From: Micromonospora cabrerizensis
GTDB lineage: Bacteria > Actinomycetota > Actinomycetes > Mycobacteriales > Micromonosporaceae
DNA length: 64,000 nt
Direction: 5' to 3'
Assembly (NCBI RefSeq): GCF_022230955.1
Contig: NZ_JAKKFI010000098.1
Span: 62,001 to 126,000 of the forward strand
Shown here: piece by piece, positions 9,252 to 17,596 of the stretch
Layout: every line of letters starts with the position of its first letter
Numbering within the stretch: the stretch's first letter is position 1
The notes under the pieces: model-generated
Databases searched by the model: none
What the model was told of the DNA's origin: nothing
The model's input: the letters and a program-made list of their open reading frames with translations, nothing else
Program-made: the position numbers and the translations under genes

Positions 9252-10460
9252 ATGTCACCACTGCACCGCGTCGGCGCGGAGAGCGGCCCGCCGAACGACG
9301 AGATCGGCCGCGACGACGCGTACCCCCTGATCCGCGACGAACGGGCGTGCATCGTCACCGCGCTGCGGCTGGGCTGGTGGATGGCGGACGCCTACCACCA
9401 CGGGCAGCACGTGGAGCTTGGCGCTCCCGTCGAGGCCCGCCCGGCCGTACCACCGGCCAAGCTCTCCAACCTCACCGAGATGTCCGCCCACCGACGGATG
9501 CGGATGTACCTCGACGGGGTGGACGTCGCTCTGGCCCAGATCGCCGACCTCACCCGGCACAACGGGCCGGTGCCCGACACGGCTGCCGCCCGGGCCCTGC
9601 TCCCCGACCTGGAACGGCCCGACCCCGCAGACCCGGTGCCCCTGCTGCTCGCCCTCGACGACCTCAACGTTGACGTGCTCCGCTGGACGATGGCCACCAA
9701 CCACAGGGTCGGCCTGGCCTACCGGCTGGGTCGATCGGTGGCCGACACCGTCCGAGCCGGCGACGCCGCCCAGTTGCTGAGGCAGTTCGGTGGGCGGCAG
9801 ATCCAGATCCGCCGGTGGTTGGACGAGCTGGCCACCGTCCTGCCGCCGTACTCGGCCGCGGTGGTGCGCCGGTCGCTCGCCGCCTGGTCGAGCGCGGTCG
9901 ACCGGGCCGGCCACGGGGACCCGGCCGTGCCGACGCCCGCCGAACTGAGCCGGGCCCTGCGTGGCCAGGGTGACCTCTGGCGTGACGTGCTCACCGGCGG
10001 CCTGCACCCGCGTGACCTGCTCGACGAGGAGGACTACGCGGTGATCGCCAGGAACCTGATGATCCGGGACCGGCGGCTGGTGGCGCAGGCGGCACGGGGC
10101 ATCTTCTGGCCGGTGCTCGTACCCGTGCTGTTGGTGCTCTTCGCAGTCGTCGGGGTGAGCGCCGCCGCGGCCGCCGGCTCACCGACCACCCGGGCCACCG
10201 TCGCCCTGGTGGGCCTCGGCGCCGGGCTGGCCGCGATCTGGCGGTCCGTCTCGGGCCCGGCGCTGGCGGTCGCCGGTGAGGTCAACCGACCCCTGCTGGA
10301 CAGCGAACTCACCGTGCGGATGGCCCTGCGGCTGAACCGACCACTGACCACCGCCCACGTCTCGGCGGACGTCGCCACCCCCACCCGCCGCCAGCGCCGT
10401 TCCGACGAGGCCAACCGATCGAAATCCGTTGCCCGCCTGTCCCGTCCCGGCCTACCGTGA
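9252..10460 (+). CDS. Conserved protein of unknown function, two C-terminal membrane helices
   Basis: A 402-residue protein that I do not recognise. The N-terminal two thirds are helical and soluble in character, with a conserved-looking start (LIRDERACIVTALRLGWWMADAYH region). Two hydrophobic segments at about 287-307 and 314-334 form a hairpin anchor, and a basic tail with RRQRRS follows. A GGGAGGG ribosome site 7 nt before the ATG supports the start. Inference: a cytoplasmic domain tethered to the membrane. There is no catalytic motif to suggest an enzyme. Confidence 0.75.
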   Translation: MSPLHRVGAESGPPNDEIGRDDAYPLIRDERACIVTALRLGWWMADAYHHGQHVELGAPVEARPAVPPAKLSNLTEMSAHRRMRMYLDGVDVALAQIADLTRHNGPVPDTAAARALLPDLERPDPADPVPLLLALDDLNVDVLRWTMATNHRVGLAYRLGRSVADTVRAGDAAQLLRQFGGRQIQIRRWLDELATVLPPYSAAVVRRSLAAWSSAVDRAGHGDPAVPTPAELSRALRGQGDLWRDVLTGGLHPRDLLDEEDYAVIARNLMIRDRRLVAQAARGIFWPVLVPVLLVLFAVVGVSAAAAAGSPTTRATVALVGLGAGLAAIWRSVSGPALAVAGEVNRPLLDSELTVRMALRLNRPLTTAHVSADVATPTRRQRRSDEANRSKSVARLSRPGLP

Positions 10461-10495
10461 TCGCGCAAGGTCAACCACCACCGCGGGAGCAGCTC

Positions 10496-10585
10496 ATGAC
10501 GATGTCGCACGTCACCACCGTGCCGTCGACGCTGTCGGGCGGCGGTTGCCGAGCGCAAGGTCCCCGGGCGGGCCGGCCCGACTGA
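10496..10585 (+). CDS. Possible 29-residue leader peptide
   Basis: A short frame with ATG at 10496, preceded at good distance by GGGAG (10485-10489) and ending at TGA 10583-10585. It stops 18 bp before a strong hairpin that lies ahead of the HNH endonuclease gene. The arrangement small ORF, hairpin, gene resembles a translational or transcriptional attenuator. The peptide has one Cys and no obvious run of regulatory codons, so this could equally be a chance frame. Confidence 0.35.
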   Translation: MTMSHVTTVPSTLSGGGCRAQGPRAGRPD

Positions 10586-10603
10586 CGCGTATCCGTACGC
10601 GCT

Positions 10604-10638
10604 GAGCCGCCCCGTCCGACAACCGGACCGGGCGGCTC
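10604..10638 (+). terminator. Terminator or attenuator hairpin ahead of HNH gene
   Basis: Two nested perfect stems: 9 bp (gagccgccc 10604-10612 with gggcggctc 10630-10638) and 5 bp (10614-10618 with 10624-10628), separated by a single C/C mismatch and followed by TT. The position 35 bp before the HNH start makes it either a terminator of a short leader transcript or an attenuator of the HNH gene. Confidence 0.6.
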
Positions 10639-10672
10639 TTCGCTGTCCGTCGCCATCTGGAAAGGAGTCCCG

Positions 10673-11116
10673 GTGGACGCCGTCCTCGTCATCAACGCCG
10701 ACCTCGGCCCGCTGCACCGGGTCACCGTCCAACACGCCGTACGGATGCTCTGCCGTCGGGTGGCCGAGATCCACGAGGCCGAGCCCGACCGGGTGATCGG
10801 GATCTTCCCGATGCCCCGGGTGGTGCGGCTGGTCCGCTTCGTGGTCACCCGGTGGAGGTTCAACGCCGGGCCGGCCTGGTCCCGGGCCGGGGTGCTGCGC
10901 CGCGACGACAGATGCTGTGCGTACTGCGGTGGACCTGCCTCCACGATCGACCACATCCTGCCCCGCTCGCGCGGCGGCCGGAACACCTGGCGGAACACCA
11001 CCGCCGCCTGTTACGCCTGCAACCAGCGCAAGGGCGACCGGACTCCGGCGGAGGCGGGCATGGCGCTGCGCCGGGAGCCGGTCAACCCGGGGTGGGGGGC
11101 GCTGGCCGGGCGGTGA
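10673..11116 (+). CDS. HNH endonuclease
   Basis: A 147-residue protein with a complete HNH core near the C-terminus. A CxxC pair (CAYCG) is followed by the ID-H-ILPRSRGG segment, the central Asn in WRNTTAAC, and a second CxxC ending CNQRKGD. These residues bind one zinc and one catalytic metal in HNH nucleases. The N-terminal about 75 residues (VDAVLVINADLGPLHRV) are typical of a widespread actinobacterial HNH family of unknown biological role. Start GTG 10673 is fixed by AAAGGAG at 10661. It lies outside the tRNA-associated island and has normal high-GC codon use. Confidence 0.85.
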   Translation: MDAVLVINADLGPLHRVTVQHAVRMLCRRVAEIHEAEPDRVIGIFPMPRVVRLVRFVVTRWRFNAGPAWSRAGVLRRDDRCCAYCGGPASTIDHILPRSRGGRNTWRNTTAACYACNQRKGDRTPAEAGMALRREPVNPGWGALAGR

Positions 11117-11131
11117 CGGACCGGCCGGCGG

Positions 11132-11187
11132 GAACGGGGGGCCGCGTCCCGGGTACGTCCCGGGCGCGGCACCCGCCGGCCCCCGTT
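11132..11187. terminator. Large imperfect hairpin between convergent genes
   Basis: The arms gaacggggg and cccccgttc enclose an inner perfect stem (tcccggg/cccggg type) separated by a bulge. It fills the gap between the HNH stop and the kinase stop and probably terminates both transcripts. Confidence 0.5.
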
Positions 11188-12719
11188 CAGGCGGCGCGTT
11201 CCTTGACCTTCGACTTCGGGCTGCCGCTGGGGCAGTGCACCCGGATCTCGCTGCGGTGCTCGGGGGAGACCAGCTCGACCTGGATCTGCTTCGCGGGACC
11301 CGGGTCGTACGCCTCAGCCCGAAACCCGGGCGCGAGCGTCACCGCGAGCACCTGGACGGACCTGTCGACGCAGCGGAAGGTCACCGTCCCGCCCCGTGCG
11401 TCCGCGGACGCACCCGAGCCAGGGGTGGGCGTCGGCGTCGGCACGGCCCGTGTCGGGGTCGGCCCTGCGGTGGTGGCGATCGGGCTCGGCCCGGTCGGAG
11501 AAGCCGACCGGGAAGCGGGCCCGGTGGTCCGGCCCGGCGGGACGGCCGCCGGTCCCGTGCCGGATGCGACGAGTGGCTCCTCACTGCTCGGCATCCCCAC
11601 CGTGGTGGTGCCCGGGCCGATCCCGGTCGAGGGCCCCTTCTGCCCCTGTCGGCGGTTGTGCGAGTCACCGAGCGACCCGGCCATCGCCACCGCGGCGATC
11701 ACCGCGCCGCTGACCGCCAGCACGGCCCGCCCCCGACGCCACGCCCCTCGCCGGGACGTGGACCCGACGGCCGTCTCGCCCGTCGACCCGGTCGTCCCGG
11801 TCGACCCGATCGACCCGGTCGACCCGGCGAGCGTGTCGCCGGGCTGCGCGGTCCCGTCAGCCGCCAGGCCGGTAGTGCCGGCAGAAGCCTCGGCCACGGC
11901 AGCCGCTGGGCTGGCGGCGGCGGCGAGCAGGATGCGGGCCGCCTCGACGGCCGGCGGCCGATCGGCGGGGTCGCGGGCCAGGCACCAGCGGTAGAGCCGG
12001 TGCACCTCGGGCGGTACGCCGTCGACCGGGGGCAGTGGGTCCGGCTCGACGTGCGTGTGCGCGCGCAGCATCCCGGTCTGAGCCTCGGCGGGCCACGGCA
12101 GCCGGCCGGTGAGCACCCGGTGCAGCAGCAGGCCGAGGGCGTACACGTCGCAGGCCGGCAGCACCTCGCCGGCCTCCAGTCGCTCCGGGGCCAGGTAGGC
12201 CGGTGTGCCCAGCAGCCGCCCCTCGAAGTCGATCTCCGACTCACCGGCGGCCGCCGCGATGCCGAAGTCGAGCACCTTCGCGCCGGTGGGCGTGAGCATC
12301 ACGTTGCCCGGCTTGATGTCGCGGTGCACGAGATCCTGGCTGTGCGCGGCGGCGAGCGCGGAGGCCACCTCGGCGCAGACCCGCAGACCCGCGCGGGGCG
12401 GCAACGGCCCGGCCGCCAACCGTTGTTCGAGGGTGTGGCCGTCGAGCATCTCCATCACCACGAACGGGACCTGAGCCCCGTCGACCAAGGACTCGCCAAA
12501 GTCGTAGACGCTGGTGACATGCGGGTGCGAGAGACGGGCCGCGGCCTTGGCCTCACCCCGGATCCGCTGCCGCGCGTTGTGGTCCGTGGCGACGAGCACC
12601 TTCACCGCGACGTCCCGTTCGAGCACCTCGTCGTACGCCCGGTGCACCGCCGACATGCCACCACTGCCGAGGCGTTCCAGGAGCCGGTAGCGGCCCGCAA
12701 GCAACTGATCACGCTGCAC
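11187..12719 (-). CDS. Receptor-type serine/threonine protein kinase
   Basis: A 510-residue PknB-family kinase. The glycine loop GSGGMSAV (about 18-25), catalytic Lys in VAVKVL (about 40), HRDIKPGN (about 130), DFG (about 150) and the APE-like APERL are all present, so it should be active. A low-complexity Ser/Thr/Gly linker with GSTG-type repeats (about 285-310) leads to one membrane helix (about 325-345). An extracellular domain of about 160 residues carries two Cys and no PASTA repeats. It would sense an envelope or outside signal and phosphorylate cytoplasmic targets. GTG start; no partner phosphatase adjacent. Confidence 0.88.
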   Translation of the reverse strand: MQRDQLLAGRYRLLERLGSGGMSAVHRAYDEVLERDVAVKVLVATDHNARQRIRGEAKAAARLSHPHVTSVYDFGESLVDGAQVPFVVMEMLDGHTLEQRLAAGPLPPRAGLRVCAEVASALAAAHSQDLVHRDIKPGNVMLTPTGAKVLDFGIAAAAGESEIDFEGRLLGTPAYLAPERLEAGEVLPACDVYALGLLLHRVLTGRLPWPAEAQTGMLRAHTHVEPDPLPPVDGVPPEVHRLYRWCLARDPADRPPAVEAARILLAAAASPAAAVAEASAGTTGLAADGTAQPGDTLAGSTGSIGSTGTTGSTGETAVGSTSRRGAWRRGRAVLAVSGAVIAAVAMAGSLGDSHNRRQGQKGPSTGIGPGTTTVGMPSSEEPLVASGTGPAAVPPGRTTGPASRSASPTGPSPIATTAGPTPTRAVPTPTPTPGSGASADARGGTVTFRCVDRSVQVLAVTLAPGFRAEAYDPGPAKQIQVELVSPEHRSEIRVHCPSGSPKSKVKERAA

Positions 12720-12796
12720 GACCGACAGCCTGCCGTACGGACCGGCAGCGGGCCACCCCGGATCGAGGTGTTGCGATGAGTGGGGCGGGGAAGCGG

Positions 12797-13384
12797 CTAC
12801 CGCTGCTGGCTGAGATCCGGGTGGTTACGGAGGAAAGCCTCGCCCCGGCGGGCGTTGCGGAGGACCGACACGATCAGCACCACCCAGATCAGCACCAGCA
12901 GCCCGCCGATCACCACGAAGAACGGCGCGAACCCCAGAAGCGCCTGACCGACGCTCGTCATCGCGAGACCGGCGACCAGCGGCACGAACCAGCGCTGGCC
13001 GGAATACTGTCGGGCGGTCTCCGCGAGGAGGGCCGGGTCCTCGCCGACCTCGGGTGTGCCGCGTCGAACCTGCCGCCCCAGCCGACGACGGTGCGACCAG
13101 CTCACCGACAGCAACGGGGACCGTCGAGCGGCCCGGTGACGCCCGGTGCGTACGGCCCAGACGATCGCGGCCACCTCGAGGACGATGCCGAGAACCACCA
13201 GCACACGTCCGAGGTTGGTCGCCCAGCCCGGTGGGTCACCGTCGAAGATGCCGGTGTTCTCACCACCCATCGCGACACCGACCGCGAGCCCGCCGACCAC
13301 GGCGGTCAGCAGCAGGAAGAGAATCAGACGCAGTCTCCGTTGCCCCCGCGCGGTCCGGCCCGGATCCGTTGCCGCCATGTCCAT
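12797..13384 (-). CDS. Integral membrane protein of unknown function
   Basis: 195 residues with four hydrophobic segments arranged as two hairpins (near 17-37, 50-75, 130-150 and 155-180), and basic loops between them. I do not recognise the family. The ATG at 13384 is preferred because GGGGGA lies 5 nt upstream; an in-frame ATG 39 bp further upstream would add residues with no hydrophobic or domain character. It lies between the kinase and a crotonase gene on the same strand. Confidence 0.7.
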   Translation of the reverse strand: MDMAATDPGRTARGQRRLRLILFLLLTAVVGGLAVGVAMGGENTGIFDGDPPGWATNLGRVLVVLGIVLEVAAIVWAVRTGRHRAARRSPLLSVSWSHRRRLGRQVRRGTPEVGEDPALLAETARQYSGQRWFVPLVAGLAMTSVGQALLGFAPFFVVIGGLLVLIWVVLIVSVLRNARRGEAFLRNHPDLSQQR

Positions 13385-13445
13385 AGTGGTCCCCCGATCA
13401 CTCGTGACGCGGGAACTACCCATCGACGACGACGGTTCAAACCGG

Positions 13446-14213
13446 TCAGTCGTCGGCCGGTGCCCGCCAGGCGAAGCGGGGCGTACGCCGCTCGGTCATC
13501 GCCGCGACCCCCTCCCGGGCCTCGCCGGTGGTCGCCACCTTCCGGTGCCACCAGGCGATCCGCGCGGGCCCGGCACGGTCGTCGATGATCTCCTTGGCGG
13601 CGGCCACGCTCAGTGGGGACCGCTGGGCGATGGTCGTCGTCAGCTCGTCCACCCGCGCGGCGAGCCGGTCGGCCGGAAGCACCTCGTCGACCAGGCCGAC
13701 CCGCAGGGCGCGCTCGGCGTCGATCAGCTCGGCGGTGAACAGCAGATGCTTGGCGGCGGACGGGCCGACCAGCCGGGCCAGCCGGCGCGTCGTCGGTGCC
13801 GGATAGACCAGACCGAGCCGGGCCGGCGGTACGCCGAAGCGGGCGTCGTCCGCAGCGATGCGCAGGTCGCAGGCGACCGCAAGCTGAGCCCCGCCTCCGA
13901 CGCAGGCGCCTCGGATGGCCGCGACGGTCGGCTTGGCGAAGCTGGCCAGGCGTTCCTCGGCGGCCACCGCGATGCTGGTGTCGCCGGCGTCCAACAGCTC
14001 GGCCAGGTCGCCGAGGTCGGCACCTGCGCAGAACGCGTCGCCCGCGCCGGTGAGCACCAGGGCCCGTACGCCCGGGTCGGGCTCCAGCCGGTCGAGCAGT
14101 TCGGGAAGCTGACGCCACATGGCGGCGGTCATCGCGTTGCGCCGGGCCGGGTTGTGGATCACCACGGTTGCGACCGGTCCGGTCACCTCGACGGTCAACT
14201 CCGCGTCCGACAC
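13446..14213 (-). CDS. Enoyl-CoA hydratase/isomerase (crotonase) family protein
   Basis: 255 residues with the crotonase fold: VATVVIHNPARRNAMT near the N-terminus, an oxyanion-hole segment FCAGADLGDL, and GGGAQLAVACDLRIA. In true hydratases two glutamates catalyse water addition, one in the GGGCEL position and one in the PEVxLG position. Here those places read GGGAQL and PPARLGL, so both glutamates seem absent and hydratase activity is doubtful. Another crotonase-type reaction on an acyl-CoA is possible. GTG 14213 is preferred over GTG 14234 because a GGAGAGG ribosome site is correctly spaced. Confidence 0.8.
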   Translation of the reverse strand: MSDAELTVEVTGPVATVVIHNPARRNAMTAAMWRQLPELLDRLEPDPGVRALVLTGAGDAFCAGADLGDLAELLDAGDTSIAVAAEERLASFAKPTVAAIRGACVGGGAQLAVACDLRIAADDARFGVPPARLGLVYPAPTTRRLARLVGPSAAKHLLFTAELIDAERALRVGLVDEVLPADRLAARVDELTTTIAQRSPLSVAAAKEIIDDRAGPARIAWWHRKVATTGEAREGVAAMTERRTPRFAWRAPADD

Positions 14214-14330
14214 GTCCGCCCCTCTCCGCTGCACCGGTCCGACGACGCCGATCTGGCGCGCCGACGCCGTGCACCCCGTGCGGCGACCCTAACGGCGCGG
14301 CGACCGGTCCGGTCACGCGGACCGCCGCAG

Positions 14331-14379
14331 CAATCTTGGACAGTTTCCGTTCGGCGCTGACGGAAAGTGTCCAAGATTG
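14331..14379. repeat. Long intergenic palindrome
   Basis: 20-bp arms (14331-14350 and 14360-14379) match at 19 of 20 positions around a 9-nt loop. It begins caatcttggaca. It lies between the crotonase gene start and the M4 protease end and is longer than needed for a terminator, so a REP-like dispersed element is plausible. Confidence 0.7.
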
Positions 14380-14400
14380 CCGACAGACCGCACAGGTGAG

Positions 14401-14432
14401 CCCGGCGACCACCGTGAGGGGTGGCCGCCGGG
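14401..14432 (-). terminator. Terminator of the M4 protease gene
   Basis: 13-bp arms (14401-14413 and 14420-14432) with one mismatch and a 6-nt loop, 44 bp past the protease stop codon. Confidence 0.55.
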
Positions 14433-14450
14433 CCCACACGCCGGGTCGGG

Positions 14451-14480
14451 TCAGGTCAGGTCAGGTCAGGTCAGGTCAGG
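14451..14480. repeat. Six tandem copies of a 5-bp unit (tcagg)
   Basis: Six exact tandem pentamers run through the stop codon of the protease gene (TGA is inside a unit). A slippage-prone microsatellite; each unit offers an alternative stop in the minus frame. Confidence 0.9.
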
Positions 14481-16869
14481 AGACGGTGACCGCGGTGTCG
14501 TCGACCACGAAGGACGTCTGGAGTGACGAGTCCTCGGTGCCGGTGAACCTCAGGTTGACGGTCTGGCCGGCGTACGCCGCCAGCGAGAAGGACTTCTGGC
14601 TGTAGCCGGTCGCCTTGTTCAGGTTCGAGTAGGTCGCCAGCGTGGCCAGCACCGTGCCGCCCGAGTTCAGCACCTGCACGCGCAGCGTGTCGTACGCGAC
14701 GCTGGTGGTGGTCTCGGCCGAGTCGATGTGCAGCCAGAAGCTGACCGTGTACGACGAGCAGCCGGCCGGCAGGCTCACCGACTGGGCGAGGGTGTCGGTG
14801 TGGCTGCTGCCGTACCCGCTCAGCCACGCCTTGTACGTGCCGGTGCGGGCCGGCTGGCTGCTGGCGCTGGTGATCACGCCGGAGCTGGCCGACCAGCCGG
14901 TCGCACCGGACTCGAAGCCCGGGTTGGCCAGCTTCTGCCCCGGCGCGGTGCAGCCGCCGCCGGTGCCGTTCACGGTGAGTCGGTAGGTGGCGCTGCGGGT
15001 GACCGAGCCGGCGCCGTTCACGGTGATCGAGTAGGTGCCCGGCGGGGTGCTCGCCGAGGTGCTGATGGTGAGGGTGGACGAGCCACCCGAGGTCACCGAG
15101 GCGGGGCTGAACGCGGCGCTCGCCCCGCTGGGCAGGCCGGACGCGGAGAACGTGACCGTCTGCGCCGAGCCACTGGTGGTGGCGGTCGACACGGTGGTGG
15201 CGGCCGAGCTGCCCGGGTTGACCGAGCCGGCGGTCGGCGACAGCGCCACGGAGAAGTCGTTGCCGGTCGAGCAGGGCGCGTCGTTACCGGCGACGTTCAC
15301 CGCGGTCCAGGCGGCCTGCACGGCCTTGTACTCGGTGGAGCAGCTGCCGTGCAGGTCGGTGGCCGCCCGCAGGCTGTAGGCGCGGGCGGTGTTCGCCGGG
15401 TTGCCGGTGTTGACGTACGACGTGTTGGAGGTGAAGTAGACGTCCAGTGCCCGGAACCAGATCTTCTCGGCCTTGGCCCGACCGATGCCGGTCACCGCGG
15501 GGGCGGAACCGCAGACCGGTGAGGTGCCGTACGCGGTGGCGCCGGTGCCCTCGGCCAGGCTGAAGTAAAAGTGGTTGGCGACGCCGGACGAGTAGTGCAC
15601 GTCCTTGTTCTTCGTGCTGCTGGACCAGCAACTGTCGGACGAGCCGTCCAGCGACGGGTTGTACATGTAGCGCAGCGGCGTACCGTTGCCATTGATGTTG
15701 ATCTTCTCGCCGACCTGGTAGTCGCCGGGGTCGGCCGAGGTGTTGGCGTAGAACTCGACCATGTTTCCGAAGATGTCGCTGGTCGCCTCGTTCAGGCCAC
15801 CGGACTCACCGGAGTAGGTCAGGCCGCCGGGGACCACGTTCTCGGTCACGCCGTGGCTCATCTCGTGGGCTGCCACGTCGAGCGCGACCAGCGGACGGGA
15901 GTTGCCCGAGCCGTCGCCGTACGTCATCCGGGAGCCGTCCCAGAAGGCGTTGACGTAGTTGTTGCCGTAGTGCACCCGGCTCGGCACGCCGGTGCCGTTG
16001 CCGAAGATGCCGTTGCGGGCGTGGGTGTTCTTGAAGTAGTCGAACGTCTTGGCGGCGCCGAAGTGCGCGTCCACGCCGGCGGACTGCCGGTTGGAGGTGG
16101 CACCGGTGCCCCAGGTGTTGTCCGCGTCGGTGAACGTGGTGCAGCTCGACGTGCCGTTGTTCATGTCGCAGGTCGACCCGTTGCCGTGGGAGGGGTCGAT
16201 CAGCTGGTAGGTGCTGCCGGAGAGCGTCGTGTCGATGCTGACCGGGCCCGAGTAGAGGCTGTTGCCCGTGCCGGTCACCGACTCGATCTCGTCGTACGCG
16301 CCGACGGCCGCACCGGTGGTGGCATCGGTGATCACATGCAGCCGGGACGGGGTCTGCCCGTCGGGCTGCCACCCGCTGACAACGGTCTCCCAGGCCAGTC
16401 GACCCTGCCCGGAACTGGCGTCGACGAAGAGCTCCGGCGTGCCCACCGCTTCGGCCCTACCGGCGAACCGGGCCTTGGCGGCCTTCTTCGCGGCCGCCGC
16501 GGTGGTCCTGGCCGAGGTGGCGAGGGTCAGCGGCGCGGCCAGCCCGACCGAACTGCCGGCGTACGTGCCGTTCGGAGCGGTGTGGATGACGAAGTCACCG
16601 CCGTACACCCGCAGGCCCTGGTAGGTCCTTGTGTAGCGGGTGTGGGCGGCGCCGCTGCTGTCCACCTTGGTGCTGTGCACCTGGTAGGACTCGGCGTTCG
16701 AACCCTGGACGGCGCCGGGGTTCGTCCGTAGGACGGTTGCCGCTCGGGCCGCGGCGGAGGCGTCCGGCGCGGGCGAGGTGGGCGGGGCCGCGTGCGCCGT
16801 GGTGACGACGCAGGTCAGCAGGCCGCTGGTGAGCAGCACTGCGCTGACGGCGGCAAGAGCTCTTTTCAC
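14476..16869 (-). CDS. Secreted M4-family (thermolysin-like) metalloprotease
   Basis: 797 residues. A signal peptide covers about 1-28 (MKRALAAVSAVLLTSG, with Ala-rich cleavage). An FTP/PepSY-type propeptide follows to about 190. The catalytic domain has the zinc motif HEMSH and the third ligand in GGLNEATSDIFGN, about 25 residues apart, as in thermolysin. After the catalytic domain (to about 530) come an Ig-like/PKD-type domain (about 540-640) and a C-terminal jelly-roll-like domain (LANPGFESGATGW, about 660-797) probably for substrate or wall binding. It should be exported as a zymogen and digest protein outside the cell. GTG 16869 is chosen because AGGAGGG lies just upstream; the longer in-frame ATG at 16920 would spoil the signal peptide. 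Confidence 0.92.
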   Translation of the reverse strand: MKRALAAVSAVLLTSGLLTCVVTTAHAAPPTSPAPDASAAARAATVLRTNPGAVQGSNAESYQVHSTKVDSSGAAHTRYTRTYQGLRVYGGDFVIHTAPNGTYAGSSVGLAAPLTLATSARTTAAAAKKAAKARFAGRAEAVGTPELFVDASSGQGRLAWETVVSGWQPDGQTPSRLHVITDATTGAAVGAYDEIESVTGTGNSLYSGPVSIDTTLSGSTYQLIDPSHGNGSTCDMNNGTSSCTTFTDADNTWGTGATSNRQSAGVDAHFGAAKTFDYFKNTHARNGIFGNGTGVPSRVHYGNNYVNAFWDGSRMTYGDGSGNSRPLVALDVAAHEMSHGVTENVVPGGLTYSGESGGLNEATSDIFGNMVEFYANTSADPGDYQVGEKININGNGTPLRYMYNPSLDGSSDSCWSSSTKNKDVHYSSGVANHFYFSLAEGTGATAYGTSPVCGSAPAVTGIGRAKAEKIWFRALDVYFTSNTSYVNTGNPANTARAYSLRAATDLHGSCSTEYKAVQAAWTAVNVAGNDAPCSTGNDFSVALSPTAGSVNPGSSAATTVSTATTSGSAQTVTFSASGLPSGASAAFSPASVTSGGSSTLTISTSASTPPGTYSITVNGAGSVTRSATYRLTVNGTGGGCTAPGQKLANPGFESGATGWSASSGVITSASSQPARTGTYKAWLSGYGSSHTDTLAQSVSLPAGCSSYTVSFWLHIDSAETTTSVAYDTLRVQVLNSGGTVLATLATYSNLNKATGYSQKSFSLAAYAGQTVNLRFTGTEDSSLQTSFVVDDTAVTVS

Positions 16870-17008
16870 GTGCCCTCCTGGAAGGAGAAGAGTGTGACGG
16901 GGGTAGTCACGCATGTACATTCAGCTACCTGAGGGCAGGAAGGGCGTCTCGGACCGCTTCCAGACATCGACAGTGACCGAACGGACGAGGCCCTTGACAA
17001 GGGAACCA

Positions 17009-17596
17009 ATGCTGCGCACCCTGCGTCCGACGACCATGAGACCCACCTCCACAGTCGGCGTCACGATCGCGCTGCTGGTCGCCCTCCTAGCCGGCTGCAC
17101 CGGCGTCGACCGCACCCCCACCGCCCCGAGTCAGCCCTCGGCCACCCCGAGCCAGCCCCCGGGCACCACGGCTCCCGGCCCGACCGGCACCCCGCTTCCG
17201 ACCATCGCCCCCACCACCGGCGGCCCCGGGACCAGTGGCGCGGCCGCCCGGGTGATGTTGCGTACCTCCGGCGGCTTCGCCGGCCGTGGTGACGTCGTGA
17301 CGGTCGAGCCGGACGGTCGGTGGACCGCTGTGGACCGGGCCGGCAGCCGACGTACCGGTCGGCTCGCCCCCGCCGACCTCGGCCGGCTGACTGCTCTGGC
17401 CGCCGACCCCCGGCTCCCCGCCGAGGCGCGCCAGACGGCCAGCCCGACCGGCTGCGCGGACGTCTTCACCTACCGGGTCACCGTCGGCACGATCGAGACC
17501 GGGTACGTCGACTGCCCGTCCGAGGCGACCCCGCCGCCGGTCACACAGGACGTGGTCAAGCTGCTGCTACGGGCCACCGGCACTCACACCAGGTAG
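17009..17596 (+). CDS. Putative lipoprotein of unknown function
   Basis: 195 residues. A basic start and hydrophobic segment end in a lipobox (LLAGC, Cys about residue 30), followed by a Pro/Thr/Ser-rich spacer to about 75 and a compact domain with two further Cys. It is expected to be lipid-anchored on the outer face of the membrane. ATG 17009 is preferred because AAGGGA lies 5 nt upstream; ATG 17036 is possible. The 3' end overlaps the convergent histidine-phosphatase remnant by 13 bp. Confidence 0.75.
   Translation: MLRTLRPTTMRPTSTVGVTIALLVALLAGCTGVDRTPTAPSQPSATPSQPPGTTAPGPTGTPLPTIAPTTGGPGTSGAAARVMLRTSGGFAGRGDVVTVEPDGRWTAVDRAGSRRTGRLAPADLGRLTALAADPRLPAEARQTASPTGCADVFTYRVTVGTIETGYVDCPSEATPPPVTQDVVKLLLRATGTHTR

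Noticed and set aside
13324..14439. 371-codon minus frame over the crotonase gene
   Set aside because: A different frame of the same strand encodes a complete crotonase; this one is Arg/Gly-rich noise.
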